Below, piece after piece: positions 17,513 to 28,023 of a DNA stretch of 64,000 bases. The stretch covers positions 3,162,001 through 3,226,000 of the forward strand of contig NZ_CP134499.1 in the NCBI RefSeq assembly GCF_031764535.1. The letters run 5' to 3'. Positions within the stretch are counted from its first letter, which is position 1, and the number at the start of each line of letters is the position of its first letter. This stretch comes from Pseudomonas sp. SG20056. Its GTDB lineage: Bacteria; Pseudomonadota; Gammaproteobacteria; Pseudomonadales; Pseudomonadaceae. The notes under the pieces are model-generated. The model saw nothing but the letters and a program-made list of their open reading frames with translations. It had not been told where the DNA came from and searched no databases. A program made the translations under genes and the position numbers.

Positions 17513-18634
17513 TTACTCCTCGACCGTCAGGTCGGCCTTGGCCGTCAGCTGCACCGCACGGTTGTCGCGGTCTACCGGACGCACCTGCTGGCCTTCACGC
17601 AGCACCTGACCACCGGCTGCGACTACCCAGTCGGAGGCTTGCAGGCCTTCGAGCACCGGCACGGTTTTCTCACCGTAGGCACCAATGCGCACGTCGGTGC
17701 GCTTGAGGGTGGAATCCTTGGGGTCGACCACCCAGACATAGGGCTGGCCCTTCTCGGCCGTGACTGCCGACAGCGGCACGGCCAGCGGCACGTCGCCGTT
17801 GTGGGCAATGAAGACGCGGGCGCTCTGGCCCAGTTCGGCCGGCACCTTGCCTTCCACGAACGCCACGCGAGCGGCAAAGGTGCGCGATTGCGGGTCGGCC
17901 GACGGCGACATCTCACGGATACGACCGGGGAAGCGCTGATCCGGCTGCGACCACAGCTCAACCGCCACATCCTGACCGACCTTGAAGCGCTCGAAGGCTT
18001 GCTCCGGCAGGTTGATCAGCACTTCACGCTCACCGTCAGCAGCCAGGGTAAACACGGTTTGTCCGGCGGCGACCACCTGACCGACTTCGACCATACGCTG
18101 CGCTACCACGCCGTCCTGGGACGCACGCAGCACGGCGTAACCGGCCTGGTTGTTGGCCACGTTGAATTCGGCTTTCACCTGTTTCAGGCGCGCTTCACCG
18201 GAACGGTAGGTGTTCTCGGCATTGTCGTATTGCGAGCGGCTGACCAGGTTGCGTGCCAGCAGCGCCTTGTAGCGATCACGCTCGGCGCGCACCAGTTGCA
18301 GGTTGGCCTCGGCCGCTGCCACCTGGGCGCGGATGGCTTCCAGCTGTAGGCGCACGTCCTGCGGATCCAGCTCAGCCAGGGGCTGATCCTTCTTCACCCG
18401 CGCGCCGACATCGACCAGGCGCTTGGCCACCTTGCCACCGATACGGAACGCCAGCTCCGGCTCCAGGCGCGCACGCACCTCACCGGGGTAGGCATCCATC
18501 AGTTCGCCAGCCAGTTGTGGCTGCACCACCATGGCCGGGCGCACGGCGACCTTGGCGGGCTCGCCATTGCCGCAGGCAGCAAGCAACAGGATAAGACTGA
18601 CAGGCAACGCAACAGACAGTGCATGACGAAACAT
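17513..18634 (-). CDS. mexJ: RND efflux periplasmic adaptor MexJ (lipoprotein)
   Basis: The 373-residue membrane-fusion protein has a lipobox (LLLAAC, Cys21), so it should be anchored to the outer face of the inner membrane. The lipoyl/barrel-sandwich half-motifs flank an alpha-hairpin at about 95-170 (AAEANLQLVRAERDRYKALL and partner), followed by a beta-barrel region. It bridges MexK to an outer-membrane channel. It ends 5 bp before the mexK start, with the mexK ribosome site inside its last codons, so the two are co-translated. It is divergent from mexL, with the shared control region between them. Confidence 0.92.
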   Translation of the reverse strand: MFRHALSVALPVSLILLLAACGNGEPAKVAVRPAMVVQPQLAGELMDAYPGEVRARLEPELAFRIGGKVAKRLVDVGARVKKDQPLAELDPQDVRLQLEAIRAQVAAAEANLQLVRAERDRYKALLARNLVSRSQYDNAENTYRSGEARLKQVKAEFNVANNQAGYAVLRASQDGVVAQRMVEVGQVVAAGQTVFTLAADGEREVLINLPEQAFERFKVGQDVAVELWSQPDQRFPGRIREMSPSADPQSRTFAARVAFVEGKVPAELGQSARVFIAHNGDVPLAVPLSAVTAEKGQPYVWVVDPKDSTLKRTDVRIGAYGEKTVPVLEGLQASDWVVAAGGQVLREGQQVRPVDRDNRAVQLTAKADLTVEE

Positions 18635-18658
18635 GATGACTAACCTTTGTGGAGGCTT

Positions 18659-18696
18659 TTGAATATTTATACTGGCGGGTATAGTAAAAATAGCAA
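18659..18696. promoter_or_regulatory. mexJ/mexL divergent promoter and candidate MexL operator
   Basis: The 91-bp gap between mexJ and mexL holds an ATAC-N6-GTAT inverted repeat (18670-18683) embedded in TATACTGGCGGGTATAG. On the minus strand a TTGCTA -35 (18691-18696) and an AGTATA -10 are 17 bp apart with the repeat between and over them. On the plus strand TTGAAT (18659-18664) and TATAGT (18680-18685) are 15 bp apart. A repressor bound here would block both genes, as known for MexL. Confidence 0.55.
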
Positions 18697-18725
18697 ACTC
18701 ACTAGTCCAGTATTAAAAACGACCA

Positions 18726-19364
18726 ATGCCAAACAAAGTGTTGCCAACCAGCGGCCCCGGCCGCCCCAAAGACCTGGCCAAGCGCAAAGCCATTCTGGAA
18801 GCGGCGAAGACCCTATTCCTCAGCAATGGTTATGACGGTAGCAGTATGGATGCGATTGCCGCGGAAGCCGGGGTTTCCAAGCTCACGGTGTACAGCCACT
18901 TCACCGACAAGGAGAAGCTGTTTGCCGCTGCGGTGCAGTCCAAATGCGAGGAGCAACTGCCTGAGCTGCTGTTCGAGCTGAACGACGAAGTGCCGGTGGC
19001 ACAACTGCTACTGAATATCGGCCGGGGCTTCAATGAGCTGATCAACAGCCGTGAGTCGGTGGAACTGCACCGGGTGATGGTGAGCCTGGCGGCGCAGGAC
19101 TCCAAACTCTCGCGGATGTTCTACGAGGCGGGCCCGCAGCGCGTGCTGCACGGCATGGAAGAACTGCTGCGCCGCGCCGACCAGAGCGGCAAGCTGCGCG
19201 TACCCGACCCGTTGAGCGCGGCGGATCAGTTCTTCTGTTTGATCAAGGGCGGCGCCAACTTTCGCCTGCTGATCGGCTGCGGGGAGGCGCTGCAAGGCGC
19301 TGAGGCCGAAGCCCATGTGCGCGATGCAGTCGAAGTGTTTCTACGCGCTTTCCTCGCCGATTAA
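18726..19364 (+). CDS. mexL: TetR-family repressor MexL
   Basis: The 212-residue regulator has a TetR helix-turn-helix at about 17-63 (GRPKDLAKRKAILEAAKTLF, then SSMDAIAAEAGVSKLTVYSHF) and a helical ligand-binding domain. MexL represses mexJK and its own gene in P. aeruginosa, and the length (212) and divergent placement match. The N-terminus has a short disordered extension before the GRP motif. Start is ATG 18726; the ribosome site is weak, which fits low repressor levels. A REP-like inverted pair follows the gene. Confidence 0.92.
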   Translation: MPNKVLPTSGPGRPKDLAKRKAILEAAKTLFLSNGYDGSSMDAIAAEAGVSKLTVYSHFTDKEKLFAAAVQSKCEEQLPELLFELNDEVPVAQLLLNIGRGFNELINSRESVELHRVMVSLAAQDSKLSRMFYEAGPQRVLHGMEELLRRADQSGKLRVPDPLSAADQFFCLIKGGANFRLLIGCGEALQGAEAEAHVRDAVEVFLRAFLAD

Positions 19365-19369
19365 GCTTC

Positions 19370-19442
19370 GTAGGTTGGCGTTGAGCTTGCGAAGCCCAAC
19401 GCCAGGACGCTGAATGTGTTGGGCTTCGTGCCTCAACCCAAT
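19370..19442. repeat. REP-type inverted pair between mexL and rsmJ
   Basis: GTAGGTTGGCGTTGAGCTT...AAGCCCAACGCC forms a hairpin at 19377-19403. A second related unit in the opposite orientation (GTTGGGCTTCG...CCTCAACCCA) follows within 40 bp. The two units together look like a REP doublet. It also separates the convergent mexL and rsmJ ends. Confidence 0.65.
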
Positions 19443-19482
19443 CGACGCAATGCGGCACCTAACCCGTGAACAAGCTGCAAAC

Positions 19483-20271
19483 CTACTCGCTGGCTGGCTG
19501 CAGCTTCTTCTTCGGGTAGATGTCGTAGCGGCTGGATTTACCTTCCAGGGCATAGCCCGGCTTGGCGCCTTCAATCAGCGGTGCCTTGCGCGGACGCTTG
19601 ACCACCACCCGGTGACTGGCCAGCGCCAACGCCGCTTCCAGCAGCGCGGGCGCATCCAGGTCATCGCCAACAAAGGGCCGGAACAGACGCATCTCTTTCT
19701 TCACCAGCGCGCTCTTGTCGCGGTGCGGGAACATCGGGTCGAGGTAGATCACCTGCGGCTGCTCACCCTGCCAGGCGCGCATCAGCTCGATGGCATTGCC
19801 ATTAAATAGCTGCATCTGCGCGGCAATCGGCGCCACATCGCGGTCCAGCGCGGCGCGCGCCAGGCCATCTTCCAGCAGCGCGGCAATCAGCGGCTGGCGC
19901 TCGATCAAGGTCATGCGGCAACCCAGGCTGGCCAGCACAAAGGCATCGCGCCCCAGGCCAGCCGTGGCATCCAGCACCGTCGGGCGCACCCCGGGCTGCA
20001 CGCCCACCGCCTTGGCAATCATCTGCCCGCTGCCACCGCCGAACAGCCGGCGATGCGCCACCGCGCCCTCGACAAAATCCACTTTCACCGGCCCCGGTGC
20101 CTGCGGGCCAAGCTCCACCAGCTGCAAGCCGCCCTCGCCCAATTGCAAGGCGAACTCGCTGTCGCCTTCCAACGGTAAAGCCAGGCGCGCGGCCCAGGCT
20201 TCAGCCGCCGACTGCAGGTGGGGAGCCAGGGCTTGCATACGAATTCTGGCTATTAGCCGCTCATCACTCAT
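19483..20271 (-). CDS. rsmJ: 16S rRNA (guanine-1516-N2)-methyltransferase RsmJ
   Basis: RsmJ methylates G1516 of 16S rRNA using S-adenosylmethionine. The 262-residue protein has the SAM motif [18 protein letters not shown] at about 100-117, the acidic motif II region TLIERQPL, and a catalytic YLDPMFPHR motif near 174-182, which is specific to this family. The last segment ([15 protein letters not shown]) is basic. The position next to the mexL/mexJK block matches P. aeruginosa. Monocistronic and convergent with mexL. Confidence 0.93.
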   Translation of the reverse strand: MSDERLIARIRMQALAPHLQSAAEAWAARLALPLEGDSEFALQLGEGGLQLVELGPQAPGPVKVDFVEGAVAHRRLFGGGSGQMIAKAVGVQPGVRPTVLDATAGLGRDAFVLASLGCRMTLIERQPLIAALLEDGLARAALDRDVAPIAAQMQLFNGNAIELMRAWQGEQPQVIYLDPMFPHRDKSALVKKEMRLFRPFVGDDLDAPALLEAALALASHRVVVKRPRKAPLIEGAKPGYALEGKSSRYDIYPKKKLQPASE

Positions 20272-20377
20272 CAGAAAATGTGCTCAAAAATCACTCAATT
20301 GACCGTCGCAGCGGCCGATAACCTGCCTGAGCGGCATTTTGCCAGACCCGGCAGCTTCCAGCCGCACCGAGTTCGCC

Positions 20378-21142
20378 ATGTTTGATGTGATTTCCGCCCC
20401 ACGCGGCGCCGCGCCAACGGCCGCCAACACCAGCTCGATCAGCGAAACGCTGGATGAAGGCAAGCGCGCCTCGCTGGACTATCAGATTCTGCGGCGCACC
20501 CTGATGCCCGATGAGGTGGAAGCCGAAGCGCCTGCCAAGGCGCCGGAAACACCCAGCGAGCCGCCCGCTGTCACCGCCCAGGCCAGCGACTTTCAGGAAA
20601 TGGCCGCCCAGCGCGAGCTGGAGCTGAACGTCAACATCAACGCCGAACCGAAGAAAACCGATCCACTGGTGCTCGATCTGGCCGGTAACGGCTTCAGCAC
20701 CAGCGGCCTGGCCCGCTCGGTACGCTTCGATCTGGATGCCGACGGCAAGCTCGACCAGATCAGCGTGCCCACCGGTGACGATGCCCTGCTTGCCTATGAC
20801 CGCAACGGCAACGGCCGCATTGATGATGGCCGCGAGCTGTTCGGCGACCAGAATGGCGCAGCCAACGGCTTTGCCGAACTGCGCAAATACGATGATAACG
20901 GCGATGGCCGTATCGACAGCCAGGATGCGATCTTCGAGCGCCTGAGCCTGTTGCGTTTCGATGCTCAGGGCCGACAGTCCAGCCAGTCGCTGAGTGAGGC
21001 CGGGGTCAGCGCCATCGACCTGCAAGCACGCGACGTGAAGATTGCCCTGGGCGCCTATGACGAAATCGCCCAACTCGGCCGCTTCGAATTCGCCGACGGC
21101 AGCAGTGGTCAGGCCGCGGACCTGCTGCTCGCGCAACGCTGA
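20378..21142 (+). CDS. Protein with EF-hand-like / haemolysin-type calcium-binding loops
   Basis: The 254-residue protein has a low-complexity N-terminal third (Pro/Ala/Glu-rich, about 45-70), then a domain opening with DPLVLDLAGNGFSTSGL. It has three acidic loops: DLDADGKLD (118-126), DRNGNGRIDD (141-150) and DDNGDGRIDSQD (172-183). This resembles the domain found near the ends of large RTX/type I secreted proteins, here as a stand-alone protein. There is no signal peptide and I see no clear RTX nonapeptides. It probably binds calcium; location and role are unknown. Start ATG 20378 (MFDVIS) was taken over an upstream TTG. The ribosome site is weak. Confidence 0.75.
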   Translation: MFDVISAPRGAAPTAANTSSISETLDEGKRASLDYQILRRTLMPDEVEAEAPAKAPETPSEPPAVTAQASDFQEMAAQRELELNVNINAEPKKTDPLVLDLAGNGFSTSGLARSVRFDLDADGKLDQISVPTGDDALLAYDRNGNGRIDDGRELFGDQNGAANGFAELRKYDDNGDGRIDSQDAIFERLSLLRFDAQGRQSSQSLSEAGVSAIDLQARDVKIALGAYDEIAQLGRFEFADGSSGQAADLLLAQR

Positions 21143-21170
21143 TCAAGCACCTCCGGGCATTTAGGCAGGC

Positions 21171-22031
21171 TCAAAGCAGGCCCAACTGCTCGACCTCATC
21201 CTCTAGCTGTATGTGTGGTAACGCCGGCAATCCCGGCAGACGCTGCATCAGCTGCTGATGAAAGCGCTGCGCCAGCTGCGGTGCCAGGCGGTTATCCGAG
21301 GTATGCAGAAAGACGTAAGGCGTGCGACCTTCCTCGATCCAACTCGCCACCTTGTCCAGCCATGGCGCCATAAACGGATCATTGGCCAGCAACTCGGGAT
21401 GGCCAATAAAGCGCAGCTGCGGTGCCTGGCTAAAGGCCGTGGGGCGCAGCGGCAGGCGTGGCTTCTTGGCCTGCGCATGCAATACGGCCGGTGCGCTGGA
21501 TACACAGCTGAACAGCGCCCGCGAATCCAGGCAGATACGTTCAATGCCACGGCCATGTAGCAGGCGATTAAGGCTGCGCTCCTCCTCACCCTTGGCAAAG
21601 AACGCCGGATGACGCACCTCGACGGCAAGCTCCTCGGCCTGCCAGGGCTCGATAAACGCGTTCAGCTCCGCCAAACGCTGCGGGCCAAAGCTCGCCGGCA
21701 GCTGTAACCAGAACGGCGCGACCCGCTTACCTAGCGGCGCCAGCAAACGGCGAAAATCCTCAGTGGCACCCAGCTGGTCACGCAGATCGCCGTTATGGCT
21801 GATCTCACGCGGCAGCTTGGCGCAAAAACGCAGATGCGCCGGCATGCGCTCAGTCCAGCGGGCCACGGTATCGACGGAAGGTGTAGCGTAGAAGGTGGTA
21901 TTGCCCTCAACGGCGTTAAACACCTGGGCATACAACGGCAAAAATTCAGCGCTGCGACTGCTCTCCGGATACAAGAAACTGCGCCAGGCGGGCTCGCTCC
22001 ATGACGGGCAACCGAGGTAGTAAGGCAACAT
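21171..22031 (-). CDS. DUF72 (YecE-like) family protein
   Basis: The 286-residue protein has a TIM-barrel DUF72 fold. Key segments are YYLGCPSWSEPAWRSFLYP at the N-terminus, VEGNTTFYATPS near 41-52, LRFCAKLPREISHNG near 67-81, and LAVEVRHPAFF near 134-144. The catalytic role of DUF72 is unknown; the barrel and conserved His/Glu/Arg suggest an enzyme. It starts 3 bp after the stop of the small gene upstream (22035-22376), so the two form an operon. Family call is secure. Confidence 0.9.
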   Translation of the reverse strand: MLPYYLGCPSWSEPAWRSFLYPESSRSAEFLPLYAQVFNAVEGNTTFYATPSVDTVARWTERMPAHLRFCAKLPREISHNGDLRDQLGATEDFRRLLAPLGKRVAPFWLQLPASFGPQRLAELNAFIEPWQAEELAVEVRHPAFFAKGEEERSLNRLLHGRGIERICLDSRALFSCVSSAPAVLHAQAKKPRLPLRPTAFSQAPQLRFIGHPELLANDPFMAPWLDKVASWIEEGRTPYVFLHTSDNRLAPQLAQRFHQQLMQRLPGLPALPHIQLEDEVEQLGLL

Positions 22032-22034
22032 TAA

Positions 22035-22376
22035 CTAGGCGTAAAGATCGAGGCCCAGCACCTGCTGGGCATCCGTCTCGCTGGCGAAACTGGCGGTTGA
22101 GCTGTAGCTGGCCAACGCCTGGGCGGCGCGGTTGTTTAGCGGGGGCTGATACAGCTGGTCTTGCAGGCGCGATGGCAGGCTGTCGCTGCTGGCATTACTG
22201 GCTTCGACCTTGCGCGTCTGGGCAACCTGTTCAAAACCCTGGGTGCTGGCGGGAGATGCTGGCTGCTCACGACGTTCCTCTATCTCGCGCTGCGCTTCGC
22301 GAAATGGCGTAACCGCAGAGCCCGGACGGGCACTGCGGTCTGGCGAATAAGAGGACGTAAAACCGTCGATACGCAT
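22035..22376 (-). CDS. Conserved hypothetical protein, low complexity
   Basis: A 113-residue soluble protein without cysteine, rich in Ser, Gln, Ala and Arg. It has a disordered N-terminal half (SSYSPDRSARPGSAVTPF) and a C-terminal LNNRAAQALASYSSTASF segment. The end, DAQQVLGLDLYA, resembles the conserved tail of small Pseudomonas proteins of unknown function. It sits between tsaB and the DUF72 gene and abuts the latter, so it is likely co-transcribed with it. No function can be assigned. Confidence 0.7.
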   Translation of the reverse strand: MRIDGFTSSYSPDRSARPGSAVTPFREAQREIEERREQPASPASTQGFEQVAQTRKVEASNASSDSLPSRLQDQLYQPPLNNRAAQALASYSSTASFASETDAQQVLGLDLYA

Positions 22377-22511
22377 CAGTTACTGCTCGGCTTGCTTAGC
22401 CAACGATGGACACAAGTGATGGCAATTTAGCCGCCGTAGACCGGCTTGGCAATCAAGCGCAGTGCAACGCGGCAATATCCGCGACAGAAGGTGCGCCGAT
22501 ACCCCGCCGAT

Positions 22512-23192
22512 TTAAACCGCAGCTTTGGGCGTGGCCACCTGATCACGCAGGTAAACCGGCTGCGCCAGGTCAGCCACCACTGCCTCACCGCGAGCCCAGG
22601 CAAAACGCGCCAGGCTGAGCAGGTCTTCGGCATGCGGCAGCATGGCGTTATCCTGCCCAGTAACCACAACCGGAATACGCGCAGCAAAGGTGCCCCAGCC
22701 TGTGCCGGCGGCAAACCAGTCGCCACCGGCATCGCCCGGCAGACAGGCACGCTCCGGAGGCAAGACGGCTTCAACGCCAGCCAGGCGCATTTCACCCTGC
22801 TCGGCGCGGTAGCAGCCCCAGTAGACTTCATCCATACGCGCATCGATGGCTGCGGCCACCTGCTGCGCACCATGCTCACGCAGGCTGCGCTGCGCCAATA
22901 CGGCCAAGTTGGACACCGGCAACACCGGACGCTCCAGGGCAAACGCCAGGCCCTGCACCACGCCGATGGCAATCCGCACGCCGGTAAAAGCGCCCGGGCC
23001 ACGGCCAAAGGCAATCGCATCAAGTGCCGACAACGGCACCTCAGCATCAGCCAGCAACTGCTTGATCATCGGCAGCAGACGCTGGGCGTGCAGACGCGGA
23101 ATCACTTCGTAATGGCTGAGCACCTGACCGTTATGCAGCAGGGCAACGGAACAGGCTTCGGTGGCGGTATCCAGGGCCAGGAGAGTGGTCAT
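22512..23192 (-). CDS. tsaB: tRNA threonylcarbamoyladenosine biosynthesis protein TsaB
   Basis: TsaB is the non-catalytic partner of TsaD in making the t6A37 modification of ANN-decoding tRNAs. The 226-residue protein has the ASKHA N-terminal motif LLALDTATEACSVAL at 4-18 and the family signature AFGRGPGAFTGVRIAIGVVQGLA at about 61-83. The His of RLHAQRLLP is also conserved. ATG 23192 (MTTLLALDT) was chosen over an in-frame extension to 23258, which adds residues absent from the family. It precedes two small genes on the same strand. Confidence 0.94.
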   Translation of the reverse strand: MTTLLALDTATEACSVALLHNGQVLSHYEVIPRLHAQRLLPMIKQLLADAEVPLSALDAIAFGRGPGAFTGVRIAIGVVQGLAFALERPVLPVSNLAVLAQRSLREHGAQQVAAAIDARMDEVYWGCYRAEQGEMRLAGVEAVLPPERACLPGDAGGDWFAAGTGWGTFAARIPVVVTGQDNAMLPHAEDLLSLARFAWARGEAVVADLAQPVYLRDQVATPKAAV

Positions 23193-23353
23193 TGCATTTG
23201 GACAGGTGACGAAATGGACGGGCATTAGACCGGCTTGAGGCTTTTTTTTCCAGCGCAATCACTGTCGCCCGCGCCTGTCACGCGAGCGAACTCACAGCAC
23301 CACAAGCCCGCAGCGAGCCCGAACAGACCCGCTGCTGCCTGACTAAAGCGTGC

Positions 23354-24139
23354 TTACCAGGGCTGGATAACCGTCTTGGCATCCCAACCTTGCAACGGCG
23401 CTTTGGACCAGGTGCCGTAACTCGCGTTGGGGAAGACGATCCATTCGGTGCCCCATTTGCCTGCTTCGGCTGCCACGGTAGCGCGTTGATCGGCTAGAGG
23501 CGTCTTGCGGAAACGTCCATCGAAGTCATGCAGGGTGTCACCCAGCAGCAACACGATCTGATGATCTGCACTGACGATGGCGCGACGCTCCACCTTGGGC
23601 GGCCCCAGCAGCAGCACACTGTCTTCAGAGATTTGCGGCAGCCCGAGCTTGCTCAGCGTGGCCAGGGTGTACTTCTTCTGCTCATCGGCGCGATCGGAGA
23701 TATAGCGAATGGTCACCCCGAGCTTGTCGGCGTGCTCAAGAAATTGCTTCGCACCTGGAATCAGCGCAGGGGTACCTTCACGCTCCCAAGGCAACCAGGT
23801 GTCCCAGGCGTCATAGGTGTGACAGTTGGCCAGATCACGCGCAAGCAGGGCGCTGTTATCAATAACGGTTTCATCCAGGTCGGTAACGATGGCCAGCTTG
23901 GACGGATCTTTCGCTGCGGCCACTGCCGCATCCAGCTTCAGCGTCGCGATGTTGTACGCCTGCAGCTGCAGGGCCTGAACTTCCGCCGATTGCTGCTGGA
24001 AGCGCAGCCCCATGGTGAACTCGGCAACGCTGCAATCGGTCTTGGGCTTCGCCGGAGTCTCGGCGAAGGTCGCAGGACTCCCCACCAGCGCTAACGCAAG
24101 GCCCAACCAGATGGCACTCTTTGCTGTTTTCTCGGTCAT
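23354..24139 (-). CDS. Exported acid phosphatase / 5'-nucleotidase, e(P4) class (HAD IIIB)
   Basis: The 261-residue HAD-superfamily phosphatase has motif I as DLDETVIDN (D87, D89), the SDRA segment of motif II after IRYI, and motif IV as GDTLHDF. That matches the class C acid phosphatases related to Haemophilus lipoprotein e(P4), which dephosphorylate nucleotides in the periplasm. Residues 1-26 form a signal peptide ending TFA. There is no lipobox cysteine at that site, so unlike e(P4) it should be soluble in the periplasm; C36 lies further in. AAGGAAGAG ribosome site. Monocistronic. Confidence 0.88.
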   Translation of the reverse strand: MTEKTAKSAIWLGLALALVGSPATFAETPAKPKTDCSVAEFTMGLRFQQQSAEVQALQLQAYNIATLKLDAAVAAAKDPSKLAIVTDLDETVIDNSALLARDLANCHTYDAWDTWLPWEREGTPALIPGAKQFLEHADKLGVTIRYISDRADEQKKYTLATLSKLGLPQISEDSVLLLGPPKVERRAIVSADHQIVLLLGDTLHDFDGRFRKTPLADQRATVAAEAGKWGTEWIVFPNASYGTWSKAPLQGWDAKTVIQPW

Positions 24140-24283
24140 TGAATGCGCTCTCTTCCTTCGTAAAAGTAAAGGCTTTATGCCTACGACCAGTCCATCTTGG
24201 TATAGACCAAACCGATGCTAACTTAGGCGAGCAAGGTTACTGTTCCATGAACGACGCTCAGCGAGTCCAGCGCGCCAACCGCA

Positions 24284-24316
24284 AAAACGACAACGGCCCG
24301 CAAAAGCGGGCCGTTG
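24284..24316 (-). terminator. adk terminator
   Basis: Strong hairpin: AACGGCCCGC and GCGGGCCGTT arms around TTTT. A short T-run (GTCGTTTTTGC) follows on the minus strand, just past the adk stop. Confidence 0.85.
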
Positions 24317-24333
24317 GCTGAATGCAGCAAGGC

Positions 24334-24999
<666 letters not shown>

Positions 25000-25227
25000 T
25001 TAAGTAAAAATCGTCGGACTCGCCTCGTGGGGCCAATCTCAGAATTGTTCAAGCAGCGCTGCCAAACTGGGCCAGAGTGCCGAAAGGCCGCTCAAGATAC
25101 ACAGCGCACCCATAGCGCACAAGCCACCGAAAGTCGGATACACCTGCGACCACCTCTGAAAGGTAGTGCTTTCGCCAGCGCACTACATATGCACCAGCGA
25201 AAGCCCCCTCCTCCCTATGCAATACGC

Positions 25228-27864
25228 CTAGCCGGTGTTACGTAACCCCGCCGCAATTCCCGCCACACTGACCAGCAAGGCCTGTTCCAGAGGGCTGTCG
25301 GCCTGATTGTCGCGCAGCCGGGAGCGTGCTAGTAGCTCGGCCTGGAGCAGGTGTAGCGGGTCCAGGTAGGTGTTGCGCACACTGATCGACTCCAGGGTTT
25401 CCGGGCTGTGCGCCAAGAGCTGCGACTGCCCGGTCAAACCCAGCACTGCGACCACCGCCTGCGACAATAGGCCGCGCAGATGCTCACCCAGTGGGCGCAG
25501 GGCTGGCTCGACCAAACGCTCGTCATACAACTGGGCGATGGACTCGTCCGCCTTGGCCAGCACCATTTCCAGCATGTCGATACGGGTGCGAAAGAACGGC
25601 CAGTGTTCGCGCATCTGCCCAAGCAGCTCGCCTTCGCCGCGCTGCAAGGCGTTGTCCAGCGCCGCTTCCCAGCCCAGCCAGGCTGGCAGCATCAGGCGGG
25701 TTTGGGTCCAGGCAAAGATCCACGGAATCGCGCGCAGGCTCTCCACACCGCCCTCGCGGCGCTTGGCCGGACGGCTGCCCAGCGGCAGACGACCCAGCTC
25801 CTGTTCTGGCGTGGCCTGGCGGAAATAGTCGACAAATTGCGGGTGTTCACGCACCACCGCGCGGTAGGCGCTGACGCCATCGCTGGCCAGTTTGTCCATC
25901 AACTCGCGCCAGGCCGGCTCCGGGCTGGGCGGCGGCAACAAGGTGGCTTCCAGCACTGCTGCCAGGTAGAGATTGAGGTTCTGTTCGGCGATATCTGGCA
26001 GGCCAAATTTGAAACGAATCATTTCACCCTGCTCAGTGGTGCGGAAACGCCCCGCCACCGAACCAGGCGGCTGCGACAGAATCGCCGCATGCGCCGGGCC
26101 GCCACCGCGCCCCACCGTGCCACCACGGCCGTGAAACAGCAGCAATTCGACCTGCTGCTCACGGCACACCTGCACCAACGTTTCCTGGGCACGGTACTGC
26201 GCCCAGGCCGCCGCAGTGGTGCCGGCGTCCTTGGCCGAGTCGGAATAACCGATCATCACTTCCTGCGGCCCATGCAATCGCGCACGGTAGCCATGCAGCG
26301 CCAGCAGCCGACTGATCACCGGGCCGGCGTTGTCCAGATCGGCGAGGGTTTCAAACAGCGGCACCACGCGCATCGGTCGTTGCAACCCGGCTTCTTTAAG
26401 CAGCAGTTGCACCGCCAGCACATCGGAGGCTGCGCCGGCCATGGAAATCACGTAGGAACCCAGCGATGCCGCCGGCGCCCGCGCCACTTCACGGCAAGTC
26501 GCCAGCACCTCTTCGGTTTCCCCGCTGGGCTTGAAATGCCCCGGCAGCAGCGGCCGGCGGTTTTCCAGCTCTTGCAGTAGAAACGCCAGGCGCTCCTCTT
26601 CATCCCATTCGGCGTAACGGCCCAGGCCGAGGTAATCGGTGATTTCGCTCATGGCGGCGGCGTGGCGACTGGAGTCCTGGCGCACATCCAGACGCACCAG
26701 AAACAGGCCGAAGGTCGCCGCGCGGCGCAGGCAATCGAGCAGCGGACCATCGGCGATCACGCCCATGCCGCATTCATGCAGCGACTGGTAGCACAGGGTC
26801 AGCGGATCCAGCAGCTCGCGGTTGTCCTGCAGCACGGCTGCGGATGCGGGGATCTGCTCATGCAGCGCGGCCTGAGCCCAGCTGCGAGTAGCACGCAAAC
26901 GCTCACGCAGCTGCTTGAGCAGGCTGCGGTAGGGTTCGGCACTCTCGCCCACCCGCGCCAACAGTGCGGGACTGGCCTGCTGCATGGACAGGTCGGCAGC
27001 CAGGTTATCGACATCGCGCAAGTACAGATCCGCCGCCATCCAGCGCGCCAGCAGCAGCACTTCGCGGGTAATGCTTGCGGTGACATTCGGGTTGCCGTCA
27101 CGGTCGCCGCCCATCCAAGAGGCGAAGCGAATCGGCGCGGCATCCAGCGGCAGGTGCAACCCGGTGGCATTGTGCAACACCTGGCCGGCCTTGCGCAGCA
27201 CATTGGGAATGGCGTGCCAGAGCGAATGCTCGATCACCGCAAAGCCCCACTTGGCTTCATCCACCGGGCTGGGCCGGCTGCGGCGGATTTCCTCGGTGTG
27301 CCAGGCCTCGGCAATCAGCCGTTGCAGGCGCTGTTTGACCTGCTCACGCTCAGCCGCCGAGAGATCGCTGTGGTCGCCGGTAGCAAGCTGCTCAGCTATC
27401 GCGTCGTATTTCTGAATCAGGGTGCGCCGCGCCACTTCGGTGGGGTGCGCGGTCAGCACCAGTTCGATATCCAGGCGACCAAACTGGCGGGCCAGCGCCT
27501 CGCCCTTGTGGCCGTTGCTGGATAACCGCTGCAGCAGGTCGGCGAGGATATTGTCTTCAAACGGCTGCGCTTCACCCGGCGCGCGGCGGCGTACGCGGTG
27601 GTACTGCTCGGCGATATTGGCCAGGTTGAGAAACTGGTTGAACGCCCGCGCCACCGGCAGCAGCTCGTCATCGTCCAGTTGGTTCAGGGTTGCACTGAGT
27701 TGCTCTGCTCCCTCCTGCGAGCCACGGCGCGAGGCCTTGGCACCTTTGCGAATGCGCTCGATCTTGTCGAGAAAAGCGGCGCCATGCTGCACGCTGATGG
27801 TGTTACCCAGTAGTTCGCCGAGCTGGTGGACGTCCTCGCGCAGACGCGCGTCGATTTCTGCCAT
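25228..27864 (-). CDS. ppc: Phosphoenolpyruvate carboxylase
   Basis: Ppc carboxylates phosphoenolpyruvate to oxaloacetate, refilling the TCA cycle. The 878-residue cytosolic enzyme has the catalytic histidine block [13 protein letters not shown], the [14 protein letters not shown] segment, the [14 protein letters not shown] glycine loop in the second half, and the C-terminal end RNTG (here GLRNTG). All match bacterial enzymes; the length is as expected for pseudomonads. A strong GGAGG ribosome site precedes ATG 27864. The gap to adk (246 bp) shows no feature I can support. Confidence 0.97.
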   Translation of the reverse strand: MAEIDARLREDVHQLGELLGNTISVQHGAAFLDKIERIRKGAKASRRGSQEGAEQLSATLNQLDDDELLPVARAFNQFLNLANIAEQYHRVRRRAPGEAQPFEDNILADLLQRLSSNGHKGEALARQFGRLDIELVLTAHPTEVARRTLIQKYDAIAEQLATGDHSDLSAAEREQVKQRLQRLIAEAWHTEEIRRSRPSPVDEAKWGFAVIEHSLWHAIPNVLRKAGQVLHNATGLHLPLDAAPIRFASWMGGDRDGNPNVTASITREVLLLARWMAADLYLRDVDNLAADLSMQQASPALLARVGESAEPYRSLLKQLRERLRATRSWAQAALHEQIPASAAVLQDNRELLDPLTLCYQSLHECGMGVIADGPLLDCLRRAATFGLFLVRLDVRQDSSRHAAAMSEITDYLGLGRYAEWDEEERLAFLLQELENRRPLLPGHFKPSGETEEVLATCREVARAPAASLGSYVISMAGAASDVLAVQLLLKEAGLQRPMRVVPLFETLADLDNAGPVISRLLALHGYRARLHGPQEVMIGYSDSAKDAGTTAAAWAQYRAQETLVQVCREQQVELLLFHGRGGTVGRGGGPAHAAILSQPPGSVAGRFRTTEQGEMIRFKFGLPDIAEQNLNLYLAAVLEATLLPPPSPEPAWRELMDKLASDGVSAYRAVVREHPQFVDYFRQATPEQELGRLPLGSRPAKRREGGVESLRAIPWIFAWTQTRLMLPAWLGWEAALDNALQRGEGELLGQMREHWPFFRTRIDMLEMVLAKADESIAQLYDERLVEPALRPLGEHLRGLLSQAVVAVLGLTGQSQLLAHSPETLESISVRNTYLDPLHLLQAELLARSRLRDNQADSPLEQALLVSVAGIAAGLRNTG

Positions 27865-28023
27865 GAGTGTTGCCTCCGCTGATCCTGTCTCCAGAGTGCC
27901 CAGCGCGCCAACTTCTTACAAGTGCGCGACGCTGCGGCCGCACTTATCGGGGCAGGCACTAGTCTTAGTTAAGCAAGCCCGCCCAGACTGAATCGGCGGG
28001 CATAGAACAGACACGAGGCAATC

